A DNA stretch of 64,000 bases. Origin: Limnoperna fortunei (Eukaryota; Mollusca; Bivalvia; Mytilida; Modiolidae). The notes beneath the pieces are model-generated. The model was not told the origin of the DNA. It searched no databases and saw only the letters and a list, made by a program, of their open reading frames with translations. The DNA lies in assembly GCA_944474755.1 (NCBI GenBank), contig OX104114.1, positions 85,941,094-86,005,093 of the forward strand. Direction: 5' to 3'. How positions within the stretch are numbered: position 1 is the first letter of the stretch; each line of letters begins with the position of its first letter. Below, in pieces: positions 53,448 through 64,000 of this stretch. The position numbers and the translations under genes were made by a program.

Positions 53448-56400
53448 ACCTTACCGCAACCTTATTGAAACATTACAACGAAAAAGTGACCGACATAATA
53501 AAAGTGAAAACAAATGCTACACAGAAACCAGAAGCAAACTGCTACAATTGTGGTGAAAACGGACATGTTGCGAGGAACTGTCGGTTTGGTCAAGAAATTC
53601 AGTGCTGGACATGTGGGAAAATTGGCCATAAATGGAGGAACTGTTGGCACAATTACCCAAATTACTAGGAAAACGGCAAAGCATGTTCTGCCGAAAAATG
53701 TACCCTTGAAACCAAAAACAGATTTTCATGCTTAAATGATTTATGTTCGAACTGTAACCTAACAACATGCAATTGTTTACATGTATCTTTAAATGAAGCA
53801 TCTTCCATATTTCTAAATACAATTTCAAGACCTAAAAATAACCCCATAAAAAAGCGAATTAAACAATTTAAATTAAATGATAAAAAGGAAAATAATGAAC
53901 AGGATAAAACGAAAGAAAAAACATATTTTGGGTTAATTAAATCTGGTCTTAAGTTGTCTCATTTAAACATTAGAAACTTTTATTCAAAAATTGATGAAGT
54001 AAAGCAATATCTGATTCAAAAAGGTAACACACATATACTAGGACTCTGTGAAACGTTTCTAACGAATGAAATTACAAATGATATGATAAAACTTGAAGGA
54101 TTTGAATTAGAAAGAAAAGACAGAAGTGAAACCCGCAATAAATTGGGAGGTGGTTTACTTGTTTATCTGTCAAATTCCTTACAATATAAAAGGCGAGATG
54201 ACCTAGAGATAAGCAAAATTGAAACCATTTGGTGTCAATTAAATTTCAAAAACAGTAAACCCATACTTATTTGTTATGTTTATAGACCTCCTGATATGCA
54301 TCAATCATGGATTGATGATTTTGAAGTAGAAATTGATAAAGCCCAGGACAGTGGACTGGAGATAATTATCTTAGGTGATACAAACATAGATTAAACAGAT
54401 GGATGCTGTAACACAAAGTGGTCAAATATGATTCTAGAGAAATCTTTATCACAAATAATTACAATCCCTACTAGAGTTACAGCTTCTACGAGTACCATCA
54501 TTGATCATGCTTATGTCAGTCATCCGGAAAACATTATTGAAATTAATGTACCAAAAATTGCTGTCAGCGACCATTACCCAGTTTGTCTTACACATAAAAT
54601 AAACAAAAAAGACTGTAATAATATTTCTCATAAAACCATGAAATATAGATGTTTTAAGAACTTTAACGAAGACAAATTCCTAAATGACTTACTAAATATT
54701 GACTTTTCACAAATAGAATTAATAGGTGAAATACAGTCTGCAACAGATATGTTATATTGTTTACTCTTATCAGTCATCAATAAACATGCTCCTATGAAAA
54801 CTAAGAGGATTAAATATTCTAAACAACCAGAATTGTTAACTAAAGAAATTAAAGAAGCTCAAAAGAAAAGAGATCATAGTCATCAAAGTGGAAATTGGGA
54901 CATGTTTCGTTTTTGGAGAAACAAATGTAAAAGTTTAATTGAAAAATCAAAACAAAACTATTATTCGAAGGTTGTTGAAAATAGTAAAGATCAGAAAGAT
55001 ATTTGGAACCTTTTCAAAAACCTTAACCCTAAAACACAGAGGAGTTTTCCTTCATCTATGAATTTTGGAAATAATAAATGTGATGATCTGAATGATATAA
55101 TTGACAATTTGAATAGATTTTTCTCAACAATAGGTGGTTTTTCAGCTAACCAGGACTATTCAACTCTTGATCTTAGCAGACTTTCAAATTTTACACAATC
55201 AAAAGTGCCATTAGATGTTGAATTCAAAATACCTTTAATTAAAGTTGATGAAACAGAAATTATGCTCCATAAATTAAATATATCAAAAGCTACAGGATTG
55301 GACAATTTGGGTCCTTATTTTCTTAAATTATCATCTCATATTTTAGCTCCGTGTATAACGTATTTGATTAATCTAAGTATTATACAAGGCAGCTTTCCTT
55401 CAAACTTAAAAGTTGCGAAAGTCACCCCACTTTTCAAAAATGGAGATAAATCATTACCTCAAAACTATAGACCAATATCAATTTTACCATGCTTATCAAG
55501 ACTTTTTGAGAAACATGTAGCCACACATTTCTATTTATATCTTTCAAAGTACAAGTTATTGCACGAATCACAATCAGGATTCAGGCATCAACACTCATGT
55601 CATACAGCACTAACTAGTTTGATCGATAAATGGCTAAAATGTATAGATGATGGTGACCTAGTTGGTGCAATATTTTTAGATCTTAAGAAAGCTTTTGATA
55701 CAGTTGATCACTATATTCTGTGCAAAAAGCTGGAATGCTATCAATTAAATAGCCACTCTTTGAAATGGTTTGAGTCTTATCTATCCCATCGAACTCAATC
55801 AGTGTGCATTGGAAACAAAACATCAAATTCTGAAATTGTAAAGTACGGAGTGCCCCAGGGATCAATTTTAGGACCTTTGCTTTTTATTCTATTCATTAAC
55901 GATTTACCATTGGAAAACTTAAACTCGGAAATTGATATGTATGCTGATGATACCACATTACATAACCATAGTAAGTCCGTGCCAGTGATTGAAAATATTC
56001 TAAATCAAGATCTAGATAAAATAAATACATGGTGTATGAAGAATAACATGGTTATTAATCCTAGAAAATCTACTGTGATGCTTTTAGGTACAGCTCAAAG
56101 AAAAGCTACTGTAGATACGGAATTGAATATCATATTAGAAAATCATTCATTAAGTGTTGTCAATGTTCAAAAATTACTAGGAATATATATTGATCATACT
56201 CTTGATTGGAAACATCAAGTAGATCACATTTGTAAATCTATAAGTTCAAGACTATTTTTGTTCAATAAGATAAAGAAATATTTAGATACCAAATGTAGAG
56301 TTTTATTTTTTAATTCTTATATTCTGCCTATATTTGATTACTGTTGTACTATTTGGGGAAATTGTTCAGATGATTCAATTCAAAGGGTAACAAAATTACA

Positions 56401-56964
56401 AAAAAGAGCTGCTCGTATAATTCTTGATGCTCCATTTCTTACACCATCACAGGAAATGTTTCATACTCTAAATTGGCTGCCATTTGAAGACAGAGTGTCG
56501 TATCACAAATTAGTTTTAGTTTATAAAATCTTGAAAAACCAAACACCTGCTTACTTAAAATCGTTATGTACTCCATGCTCGGAAATAAGTTCTAGGAGTT
56601 TAAGATCTGTTCCAAGCAATAACTTAACAGTGGTTCGTCCTAACACAAATGCAATGAAAACATCATTTGCTTACTCTTCAGCAATTAAATGGAATGCACT
56701 ACCAAGAGAAATAAAAAATTCCAAAAATGTGAATATTTTCAAAACAAGTTGTTTTAAATATTTGAAAGAAAAATATTGATTTATTGTACTATCTCTGTTT
56801 TGTATATATATTTCATGCTGCATGCTACACTTGTTTGTCAATATGTAATTTCTGTTGAATTGTTTTTTTTATGAATGTACACATTGTTTGCTATTTCGAG
56901 GGCCTCAAGGTAGATTAGTGTGAGCTAATTGAGTTACCCTCTTTAAATAAAGATTATTATTATA

Positions 56965-56994
<30 letters not shown>
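53448..56994 (+). mobile_element. Non-LTR retrotransposon inserted in U6, 5'-truncated
   Basis: About 3.5 kb. Begins inside coding sequence just upstream of two CCHC zinc knuckles, so the 5' end is truncated. It continues with an APE endonuclease and a reverse transcriptase, a short 3' UTR (gagggcctcaaggtagatta; ctctttaaataaag) and an (ATT)n tail that abuts U6. The U6 heptamer ATTAGCA stands on both sides (53441-53447 and 56995-57001), as a target-site duplication or shared with the ATT tail. It belongs to the jockey/CR1/L2-like group; clade not resolved. Confidence 0.9.
53465..56779 (+). pseudogene. Retrotransposon ORF: zinc knuckles, APE endonuclease, RT
   Basis: One continuous frame with two stops. 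CYNCGENGHVARNC and CWTCGKIGHKWRNC are CCHC knuckles. TAG at 53666-53668 may be the ORF1/ORF2 boundary, because the frame continues. The endonuclease runs from LSHLNIRNFYSKIDE through LGLCETF, VYRPPD and ILGDTNID. TAA at 54392-54394 interrupts just after that motif. The remainder has SDHYPVCL, then RT motifs: LFKNGDKSLPQNYRPIS, LDLKKAFDTVDH, GVPQGSILGPLLF and MYADDTT (YADD at 55940-55951). The C-terminal part (LQKRAARIILDAP) is typical of this group. The nonsense codon makes the copy inactive. Confidence 0.88.
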
Positions 56995-56998
<4 letters not shown>

Positions 56999-57001
56999 GC
57001 A

Positions 57002-57052
57002 TGGCCCCTGCGCAAGGATGACACGCAAATTCGTGAAGCGTTCCATATTTTT
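57002..57052 (+). ncRNA. U6: U6 snRNA gene, 3' half (interrupted)
   Basis: tggcccctgcgcaaggatga, cacgcaaattcgtgaagcgt and tccatatttt match the 3' half of U6. Rejoining at ATTAGCA gives a complete U6 of normal length. Confidence 0.95.
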
Positions 57053-57054
57053 TT
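57048..57054 (+). terminator. Pol III T-run at the U6 3' end
   Basis: Seven Ts directly after the U6 3' sequence. Confidence 0.8.
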
Positions 57055-57105
57055 GTTCACTGCAATTATTAATAGTGTAAAATATCTAGTCTGTAGAAAT
57101 GTGCT

Positions 57106-57966
57106 ACTGATTTCTCCATGACTTCAGTACGGTTTCGGTTTTGACATTATTATTGTCTAACTAAAAATACAACGCCAATCATTTACAATCGGCAGTATGT
57201 AATAGTTTTAGATAAGTTTTGTAGATAGGAATGTTATTCCATCGTACTGCAAAAGGGCAGTTGAAATAACCATACACCTCATTCATCTTTAATGGTACAT
57301 CTACATCTTTTCTGCAATAGCCAATTAGCGGCAATTCTTGCAAATAAGCATGTATTTGTCGCGCACGCCCTCGGATGTTTGCAACAGATTTACTACAAAA
57401 AGCAAAAACGACCTGGCAGCGGTGGGATTCGAACCCACGCCTCCGAAGAGACTGGTGCCTTAAACCAGCGCCTTAGACCGCTCGGCCACGCTACCGATGG
57501 TACTTTGAGTCCTTAAAACTACATGTCTTTCCTTTCCAGCGAATTGACATAAGTTGGAGAAATTCTAATTAAGGTATAATTACATCATATTGCAGAAATA
57601 CATGTTAGTGGTGCAATAATGTTACCGAGATCATGCAGTTTTATTAATATTACGCGCAACAACAATAATTAATGCTGTAACATATCTGTTGACCAGTGTA
57701 CACAATTTATTTGCAAAATGAAATGGAAATGTATATAGACATTATTTTTTTTTATAAAGAAAAATAAAGCACGGATCAATATAATCGAAAATAAAACCAC
57801 CGAAATATTTTTAATTAAAAAGGAAAACCACCAAAACAAGTTCAAATACTACTTCACATACGGTGTATATTTACGTTTTATGTTACAAATACGTACAGAA
57901 AACGTTTCGATTGATATGCAAATATCCTAAAGCGAGTGCTACTAACCGATACGATAAGACGGACTA
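57106..57966. repeat. tRNA-Leu/U6-promoter segment, copy 2
   Basis: Second copy of 52505-53363. It ends at gacggacta, precisely where copy 1 enters the U6 TATA box, and a second retrotransposon starts there. Confidence 0.93.
57414..57495 (-). tRNA. tRNA-Leu: tRNA-Leu (anticodon UAA), copy 2
   Basis: Identical 82-base gene to copy 1, with the same A box, anticodon arm, variable arm and B box. TTTTT terminator on the minus strand at 57404-57408. Confidence 0.96.
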
Positions 57967-58093
57967 CATCTGAAATAAGCAAGGAACACCATATATACAT
58001 GTTATAAACAACTGTTTATCTCCTAGAAACATCGAGTGATAAAAAACACAGAAATTATGAAATTTTAAAGTAAGGTCTAACTGAATACCCAAA

Positions 58094-60197
58094 ATGACAG
58101 ATACTCGTAGAAATGCTAGAAAAAAACTTTTATTCAGTTGCTAAAGGCAGACAGACAGGAATTTTTAAATCATGGAATCTTTGTGAAAGTAGCATAAATA
58201 AGTTCCCAGGTCAAGTTGTCAAAGGCTTTAATACCCCAGATGAAGCAATAGATTTTCTTAGCCCATCATTCACATGTGCAACGGTCCCAATCTACGATGA
58301 AGAGGGGGTAGCCCAAGATGCACAACAGTTAGGCCATACTTGCAAATTATGTGACCTAAACAACAAAACAACTGAGTTTAAAGATGAACTAGAAAATACT
58401 CTTGAAGTAGACGAAATGTCTGAGAATGAATTTTTCGATGCAACCCCAGCTGCATCTCCTGATACAACATTGAAAGATGTTCATGAACAAACTGTTATTT
58501 TAAATGATAGAGAGGAAACAAATATAAAAGAGGTTGACACAGAAATCCAGGTTCTAAAGTCATGTATCCACTGCAAAAACCCAGATTCAAATATGATTCA
58601 ATGTGCGTCGTGTAGAGGATGGGTGCACTATAACTGTTCAAATCTCCCACCATATATGATCTTCACCTTAAGTAAGACAAACAGAAAATATACATGCTCA
58701 AAGTGTGTTGATATTCCTACGAATTTTACCGAGTTGCTGAAACCGTCCACCAACAATACTACATGTACTACAAACATTCAAACCACAACTTCATGTAACA
58801 TGACCGAGAAATCTGATGCAACCACACAAGTCAACATAATCAATGAGAACAAAGAAAGTGAGATTATTGATAAAGTTGTTCAAAGATTTGAATCAACAAT
58901 TGTTGCAAATATAGATAAACTTAAAGTAGATGAGCCAAACAAAAATCAAATACAGGCATAAGAAGGGAAAATAGAAGAACTAATGTCATTTGTCAGAATA
59001 AACTCAGAGAAAATAGATAAATTATTTGAGATAGTAACTAACAGGAATCAAACTATAGCTTCCCAAGAAGTTCAGCTCCAAAGTATCATTAACTGTGAAC
59101 CATCGATTCAAAAGATTGAAGCGATAAAAGAGGTTACAACAGAAATATCAGAAAAAATACAACATACTCGTAAGTCAGTTGAAATATTATCAAATGTAAT
59201 AAATGATGTAGTTAGATGTAAAAAAGAAATTGATGAATATAAAGGGGAGGTAACAAAATGTAAAAATGTTGCCAATGAATGTAAAGATATAATAACAGTT
59301 TGTAAAAATGATGCAAATGAATGTAAAGAAATGGTAACAATTTGTAAAAATATAGCAAAAGATTGTAAAATGGAAGCTAATGACTGTAAAGAATCAATTG
59401 ATCAGTTTAGTTTGTCATATGCATGTTCAGTTTCAAATAGATTCAAAATCCTAGAAAATGAAGATGCACATGAATGTAGTTTCACCCAGCCAAAAGTAGA
59501 CACTTCAGATAGCTATAGCCAAATGGTTAGTCAAGTTGATAAAGAAAGCACAAAACCAATAATAAAAGAGAAAAATAACGAGGTGAAAGAAAACACTCAT
59601 AGCCAATACAAAAACAAGAATAAATCTCAGACTAAAAGTAAAGAAGCACGAAACCAAAAAGGAGAACAACCAATAGGTCATAAGAAAAAAGTCTTATTAA
59701 TTGGCAACTCTCATTTCAAACAGGTAAGGCCAGCAGGTTTTGTCAAAGGTCATTTTGTTGAAAAACAAATAAGCTATACTATAAAACAAACTAAAGATAT
59801 AATAGACAGTAAATATAAAAATGGTGAAAAATACGAAAGTATAGTTGTACACTTTTTCACTGCAGAGGTAAAACAAAGTGACCCAAAAACATCATGTAAC
59901 AGTTTTCAGAATTTAATAGCATACATGCATGAAAAGTGGCCTGATGCCAAAATAGTGATATCACTACCATTTTGTAGGGGTGATTCTAAAGATCACAACA
60001 TAAAGCTTGACAAATGTACAGTCATTTTACAACACTATTTTTTACACTGTCCATATGTTTATCTATGTTGTCACTCGGGTTTCAATATACGGGACAATAT
60101 AAATCGAAGGTATTTTGAATATGACAAAGTGCATTTGAATGTGCAAGGTACAAAAATGTTGGCTGGAAATTTAAAACACTCTATCTATAAAGCTTAA
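58094..60197 (+). pseudogene. LINE ORF1: hybrid-binding domain, PHD finger, coiled coil, SGNH-like domain
   Basis: The best start is ATG at 58094 (MTDTRRNARK); a seven-A run near 58122 shifts the frame by one before the conserved part. Then FYSVAKGRQTGIFKSW and GFNTPDEAIDFL match the RNase H1 hybrid-binding (viroplasmin-like) domain. A PHD finger follows (CIHCKNPDSNMIQCASCRGW; HYNCSNLP; TCSKC). TAA at 58959-58961 interrupts, and the frame resumes with a long coiled coil containing seven or so NECKDxxTxCKN-like repeats (59215-59400). A C-terminal domain with LLIGNSH (GDS-like block) and DKVHLNVQG (DxxH-like block) resembles the SGNH esterases seen in some LINE ORF1 proteins. About 700 aa in all. 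Confidence 0.75.
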
Positions 60198-60695
60198 GAC
60201 TTAGAAAGAGAATATGAAATGTATTCAATGGGTAGAAGAGGTAACCAACAATATTATAAATCCTATAGCCAACCTTATTATAGAAATTATGGGTATAGAA
60301 ATAAATATTATTAGAATATGTAAACTGTGATGTTTATTATACATTGCATACACACAGAACTGTACCTTATTTTGAAAAACATATGTAATGTTTTGTATAA
60401 ATGTTTGATACTTGTTCAAAATATTGAATATTGGTTAAGAAAGCATTTATAAATGCAAATGATAGAGATGTTAATATTATAGATATTTGGGAAAAACACA
60501 TCAATGTAAAAACTGCCCATTAATGATAATGAATGACTTATTTTACATAAGTAAAGTATTTTATTGTTGTTTTGATGAAAGTAATGATAATAACTGTTGT
60601 CATAAAATATTAATAATATGTATTTTTTGATTGGTGTCTTTGTATTACTTGTAATTGAATATTGATTATCTAATTGTTATTTTCTAACAAAGGAT
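60198..60695. other. Inter-ORF spacer of the second LINE
   Basis: Very AT-rich, no coding signal that I would trust. A minus-strand 64-aa frame here is hydrophobic but unsupported. Confidence 0.5.
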
Positions 60696-63600
60696 ATGTG
60701 TGTCATAAATAAGAAAAGAAGTCTCAAAATTTCCTCATGGAATATCAATGGTTATAAATGCAAGGGTTTCAACAAATTTTTAGATTCAGAGTTTTTAAAC
60801 CTAGTGAATGGGTATGATATTTTCTGCCTTCAGGAGACACACTGCGATCTTGAAAAAATGCTTAGAATTGAACGATTTTCTAAAACCTGTACATCTTATA
60901 AGACAAAAATCAAAGAAATCCAAAAACGTTCAGGAGGGTTGTCAATTTATATTAGAAACTCCATAAGAGCAGATATAAAATTTTTAAATCATGGTACAAA
61001 TGATTTTATATGGCTACAATTGTCAAAGTCCTTTTTTGGAATGATGGAAGATTTTTTTATATGTTTTGTTTATGATCCACCAGAAAACTCATCTTTTTCC
61101 AAAAAATTGGATTATGATATAATTGATCTCATTGAAGATGATATAAGTAAATATTCAAAACTTGGTAATATCTTACTTGCTGGAGATTTAAATGCAAGAA
61201 CTGCTGAACTGGCTGACCTTATATATATGGATTCAGATGATCACCTTCCCTTATATGATAACTATAAATATGACTCTTTATTACTGAATAGATTTAATAA
61301 AGATAAAATAGTTAATTCTCGGGGCACGCAAATAACGTCACTTTGCATCTCAGCTAAATTGAGAATACTAAATGGTAGATCACTAGGAGACTCATTTGGT
61401 GCCTTTACATGCTATCAGCCCTTAGGGAGTAGCACTGTAGATTACATGATTGTATCAGAAGATCTTTTATCATCTATACTATATTTTAACATAAATAGGC
61501 TATATCCTGAATTTTCTGATCATTGTCAGATTAGCTGTATGGTTAAATGTAATTTAGATAACCAGCAAATAAAAACAGAAGGTTTTAATATGCCAGAAAA
61601 ATATATATGGGATAAATATTCCCCAGAAAAGTTTCAATTGGCAATGAATTCAAAAGATATCCAAAACATGATTTTAAATTTTAATGATGCCTCTTATGAA
61701 GCATATACTATAAATAAAGCAGCAGATGATTTAAACATGATTTTTACAACTGCTGCAGACCAATCATCATAAAAGTATGATAAAGATTTAGTGCAAATGA
61801 AAAGAGATTTGAATCAAAAACTTGATTTATTACATAAATTTGATAAAGACCCAATTATTTGAGGATCATTTTATAAGCATCTTAAATTGTTCAGAAAAGC
61901 AAGAAAGGTAAAAATTCGAAATTATCAGAAAAACATTATTTATGAATTAGAGAATTTATATGATCAAAACCCAAAAGCTTATTGGAATCTTTTAGATAAA
62001 CTCAAAATGCAAAACAACAAAAATAATAAATCAGAGGAGACCAATATTGGGACAGATGAGTGGTATAAATATTTTAAAGAATTAAATACTAACAATTATA
62101 ATGTCAAAGAAATATCTGAAAAACTCAAAATTCTAGAGAAGGACAATATTTTAATGAGCTTGATTTTAAAATAAGTGAAAGTGAAATTATAAAAGCTATT
62201 AAATCATTAAAAAATGGAAAAGCATCGGGTTTTTCGAAAATAAATAATGAAATGATCAAATATAGTCAAGGATATCTCTTAAAATCATTATGTAAAATGT
62301 TTAACTTAGTTTTTACAAATGGTATATACCCATCATCATGGGGAATTAGTTATATTAATCCCTTACATAAAGCAGGATCAAAATTTGATCCAGGTAACTA
62401 TAGGGATATTGCTATTGGGGACAATATATGCAAAGTTTTTAATCGTATTCTTAATAATAGATTATCCATTTTCTTAACTAATAAAAATATTATTACTAAA
62501 GAGCAAATTGGTTTTGTGGAAGGATGCAGAACCAGTGATCATATGTTTGTTCTTAAAACACTAATAGAAAAATATGTAAAACATGAATCAAAACCTTTAT
62601 ATGCATGTTTCGTAGATTTCAAAAAGGCCTTTGATTCAATTTCCCATATTCATCTTCTATACAGACTCAGAATGGTGGGAATTGGATCAAAGTTCTACAA
62701 TATCATTTAGTCTATGTATTCCAACTCATATGCATGTGTCAAGATAAACAAACTTAGAACAGATTTTTTTAAATGTGATATAGGTGTAAGGCAAGGTGAT
62801 AACCTTAGTCCTAATCTTTTTAATATTTTTATAAATGAATTGCCAAAATATTTTGATAGTACATGTGATCCAGTTAACATTGGCACAATATCATTAAATT
62901 CATTATTATATGCTGATGATGTTGTTATATTGTCCACCTCAGAGAAAGGCCTTCAAAATTGTTTAAATAAATTATCTCTATTTACAAATGATTCACAGAT
63001 GAAGATAAATATAAACAAGACAAAAGTCTTAGTTTTTAATAAATCTGGAAAAAAGTCATCAATTAAAATTAAATTAGGAGATGAAATAATAGAAAATGTC
63101 CAGCAGTATAAATATTTGGGTGTAATATTCTCCTCATCAGGTAGCTTCTCAACAGCGAAAGAAAATATATTAAATAAAAGTAATAAGGCTTATTTTAAGT
63201 TGAAGAATGCATTTGTAAATAATATACCAAATGCAAAAATTATGATGCATATATACAATCATACAATAAAGCCAATCATTTTATATGGCTCTGAAATATG
63301 GGGATGCTTTTCCCAGACAAAATATATGAACAACTTTGACAAATGTATTAAAAGAGATATTGATTCATTAATTCTAGAAAGAAATCATACAAAATTTTGT
63401 AAATATGCCCTTGGGGTTAGAAAGACAACATCAAATGATGGATGTCGTGGTGAACTTGGTAGTTTGCCTATATTATATTATATATTAATAAATATGGTCA
63501 AGTACTGGTGTCACTTGGCTAAAGATTTAAATAGTACAAATTTGTTATTGCATGAAGCTTTCAAAACTTCAAACAATTTACTTGACAACAACAAAGATTC

Positions 63601-64000
63601 ATGGGCAGGATGTGTCAGAGAGATTTTTAAATATTTAAATTTAGAATTTATTTTCAGTAGAGCTGTGAATTTTAAATCAAGTTTTATAATTAAAAAAGTA
63701 GAATGTGCACTACATGCAAAAATAATAAATATTTGGAGAGAAAATTTGATGGATAATAAAGGAAAAACATTAAAAGGAGGAAATAAATTAAGAACTTACA
63801 GTCAGTTTAAACAACATTTTACTTTTGAGCCATACTTATTGATTGGAAATAAAGAACAAAAAAGAGTATTTTCCAAATTTAGACTCAGTGACCATACTCT
63901 TGAAATAGAAAAAGGAAGGTATATTGGCTTAAGCACTGAAAATAGAATTTGTCAAATGTGTAAAAAAGATATTGAAGACGAAGTTCATTTTCTTATGAAA
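60696..64000 (+). pseudogene. LINE ORF2: APE endonuclease + reverse transcriptase (partial, broken)
   Basis: Endonuclease: KISSWNINGYKCKGF, DIFCLQETHCD, LLAGDLNART, GSSTVDYMIVSE and FSDHCQISC. Stops TAA (61770-61772) and TGA (about 61860) interrupt the linker. A one-base loss near 62150 shifts the frame into the RT. RT motifs: LKNGKASGFSKINNEMIK, DPGNYRDIAIGD, FVDFKKAFDSI, GVRQGDNLSPNLF and LLYADDVVILS (YADD at 62909-62920). A further TAG lies at 62708-62710. The frame then stays open to the window edge, ending in a Cys/His motif (CQMCKKDIEDEVHF). Confidence 0.85.

Larger units (their letters stand above)
57967..64000 (+). mobile_element. Second non-LTR retrotransposon, 3' end beyond the window
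   Basis: Starts catctgaaataagcaaggaa at the break in the tRNA/U6 segment. Order: 5' UTR (about 130 bp), ORF1 (58094-60197), spacer of about 500 bp, ORF2 (60696 to beyond 64000). At least six disabling changes across the two ORFs show an old, inactive copy. The family is I/jockey-like; clade not resolved. Confidence 0.88.

Overview
This is a eukaryotic genomic window. It is AT-rich, with spliced genes (GT-AG introns), tRNA-headed SINEs, non-LTR retrotransposons and DNA transposons. The SINE family and the hairpin-plus-'GTCCGTCC' tandem-repeat families are of the kind I associate with bivalve molluscs, so I infer a bivalve. The species cannot be read from the sequence.

Region 1 (1-38190): the 3' portion of one host gene on the + strand. 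Twelve phase-compatible exons (573-37893) encode 545 residues that I identify as DEPDC5/Iml1, the catalytic GATOR1 subunit: the region before the DEP domain, the DEP domain and the C-terminal domain. The 5' exons lie left of the window. Its introns are full of repeats: minisatellites, SINEs (three with clear target-site duplications), hAT-type MITEs, palindromic fold-back sequences and three hairpin-headed tandem-repeat elements.

Region 2 (8688-22076, inside the DEPDC5 intron 8427-22243): a 15-bp minisatellite of about 360 units, split by a 7.9-kb transposon (12428-20363). The element ends are an 11-bp inverted repeat flanked by AT. Removing the element and one AT restores the minisatellite register exactly. 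It carries a THAP + DDE transposase (+ strand, four exons, one nonsense codon) and a SWIM zinc finger + YqaJ nuclease protein (- strand, four exons, one frameshift). This pairing fits the ISL2EU branch of PIF/Harbinger-like elements. The two genes converge and interdigitate: each places its main catalytic exon inside an intron of the other.

Region 3 (39002-50602): a nested insertion downstream of DEPDC5. An outer element with roughly 100-bp inverted repeats rich in 'actcgcccca' holds an inner element with 38-bp inverted repeats. The inner part contains an intronless DDE-transposase/SWIM protein (- strand, 688 aa) and a two-exon pogo-type transposase with a C-terminal PHD-like finger (+ strand, 632 aa).

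Region 4 (52505-57966): an 860-bp segment holding a tRNA-Leu(UAA) gene (- strand) and the promoter of a U6 snRNA gene (+ strand) occurs twice. The first U6 gene is split into halves by a 5'-truncated non-LTR retrotransposon ending in (ATT)n, flanked by the U6 heptamer ATTAGCA on both sides.

Region 5 (57967-64000): a second, degenerate non-LTR retrotransposon runs off the right edge. It begins exactly where the second U6 TATA box should be. Its ORF1 combines an RNase H1-type hybrid-binding domain, a PHD finger, a coiled coil and an SGNH-like domain. ORF2 has an APE endonuclease and a reverse transcriptase with several disabling mutations.
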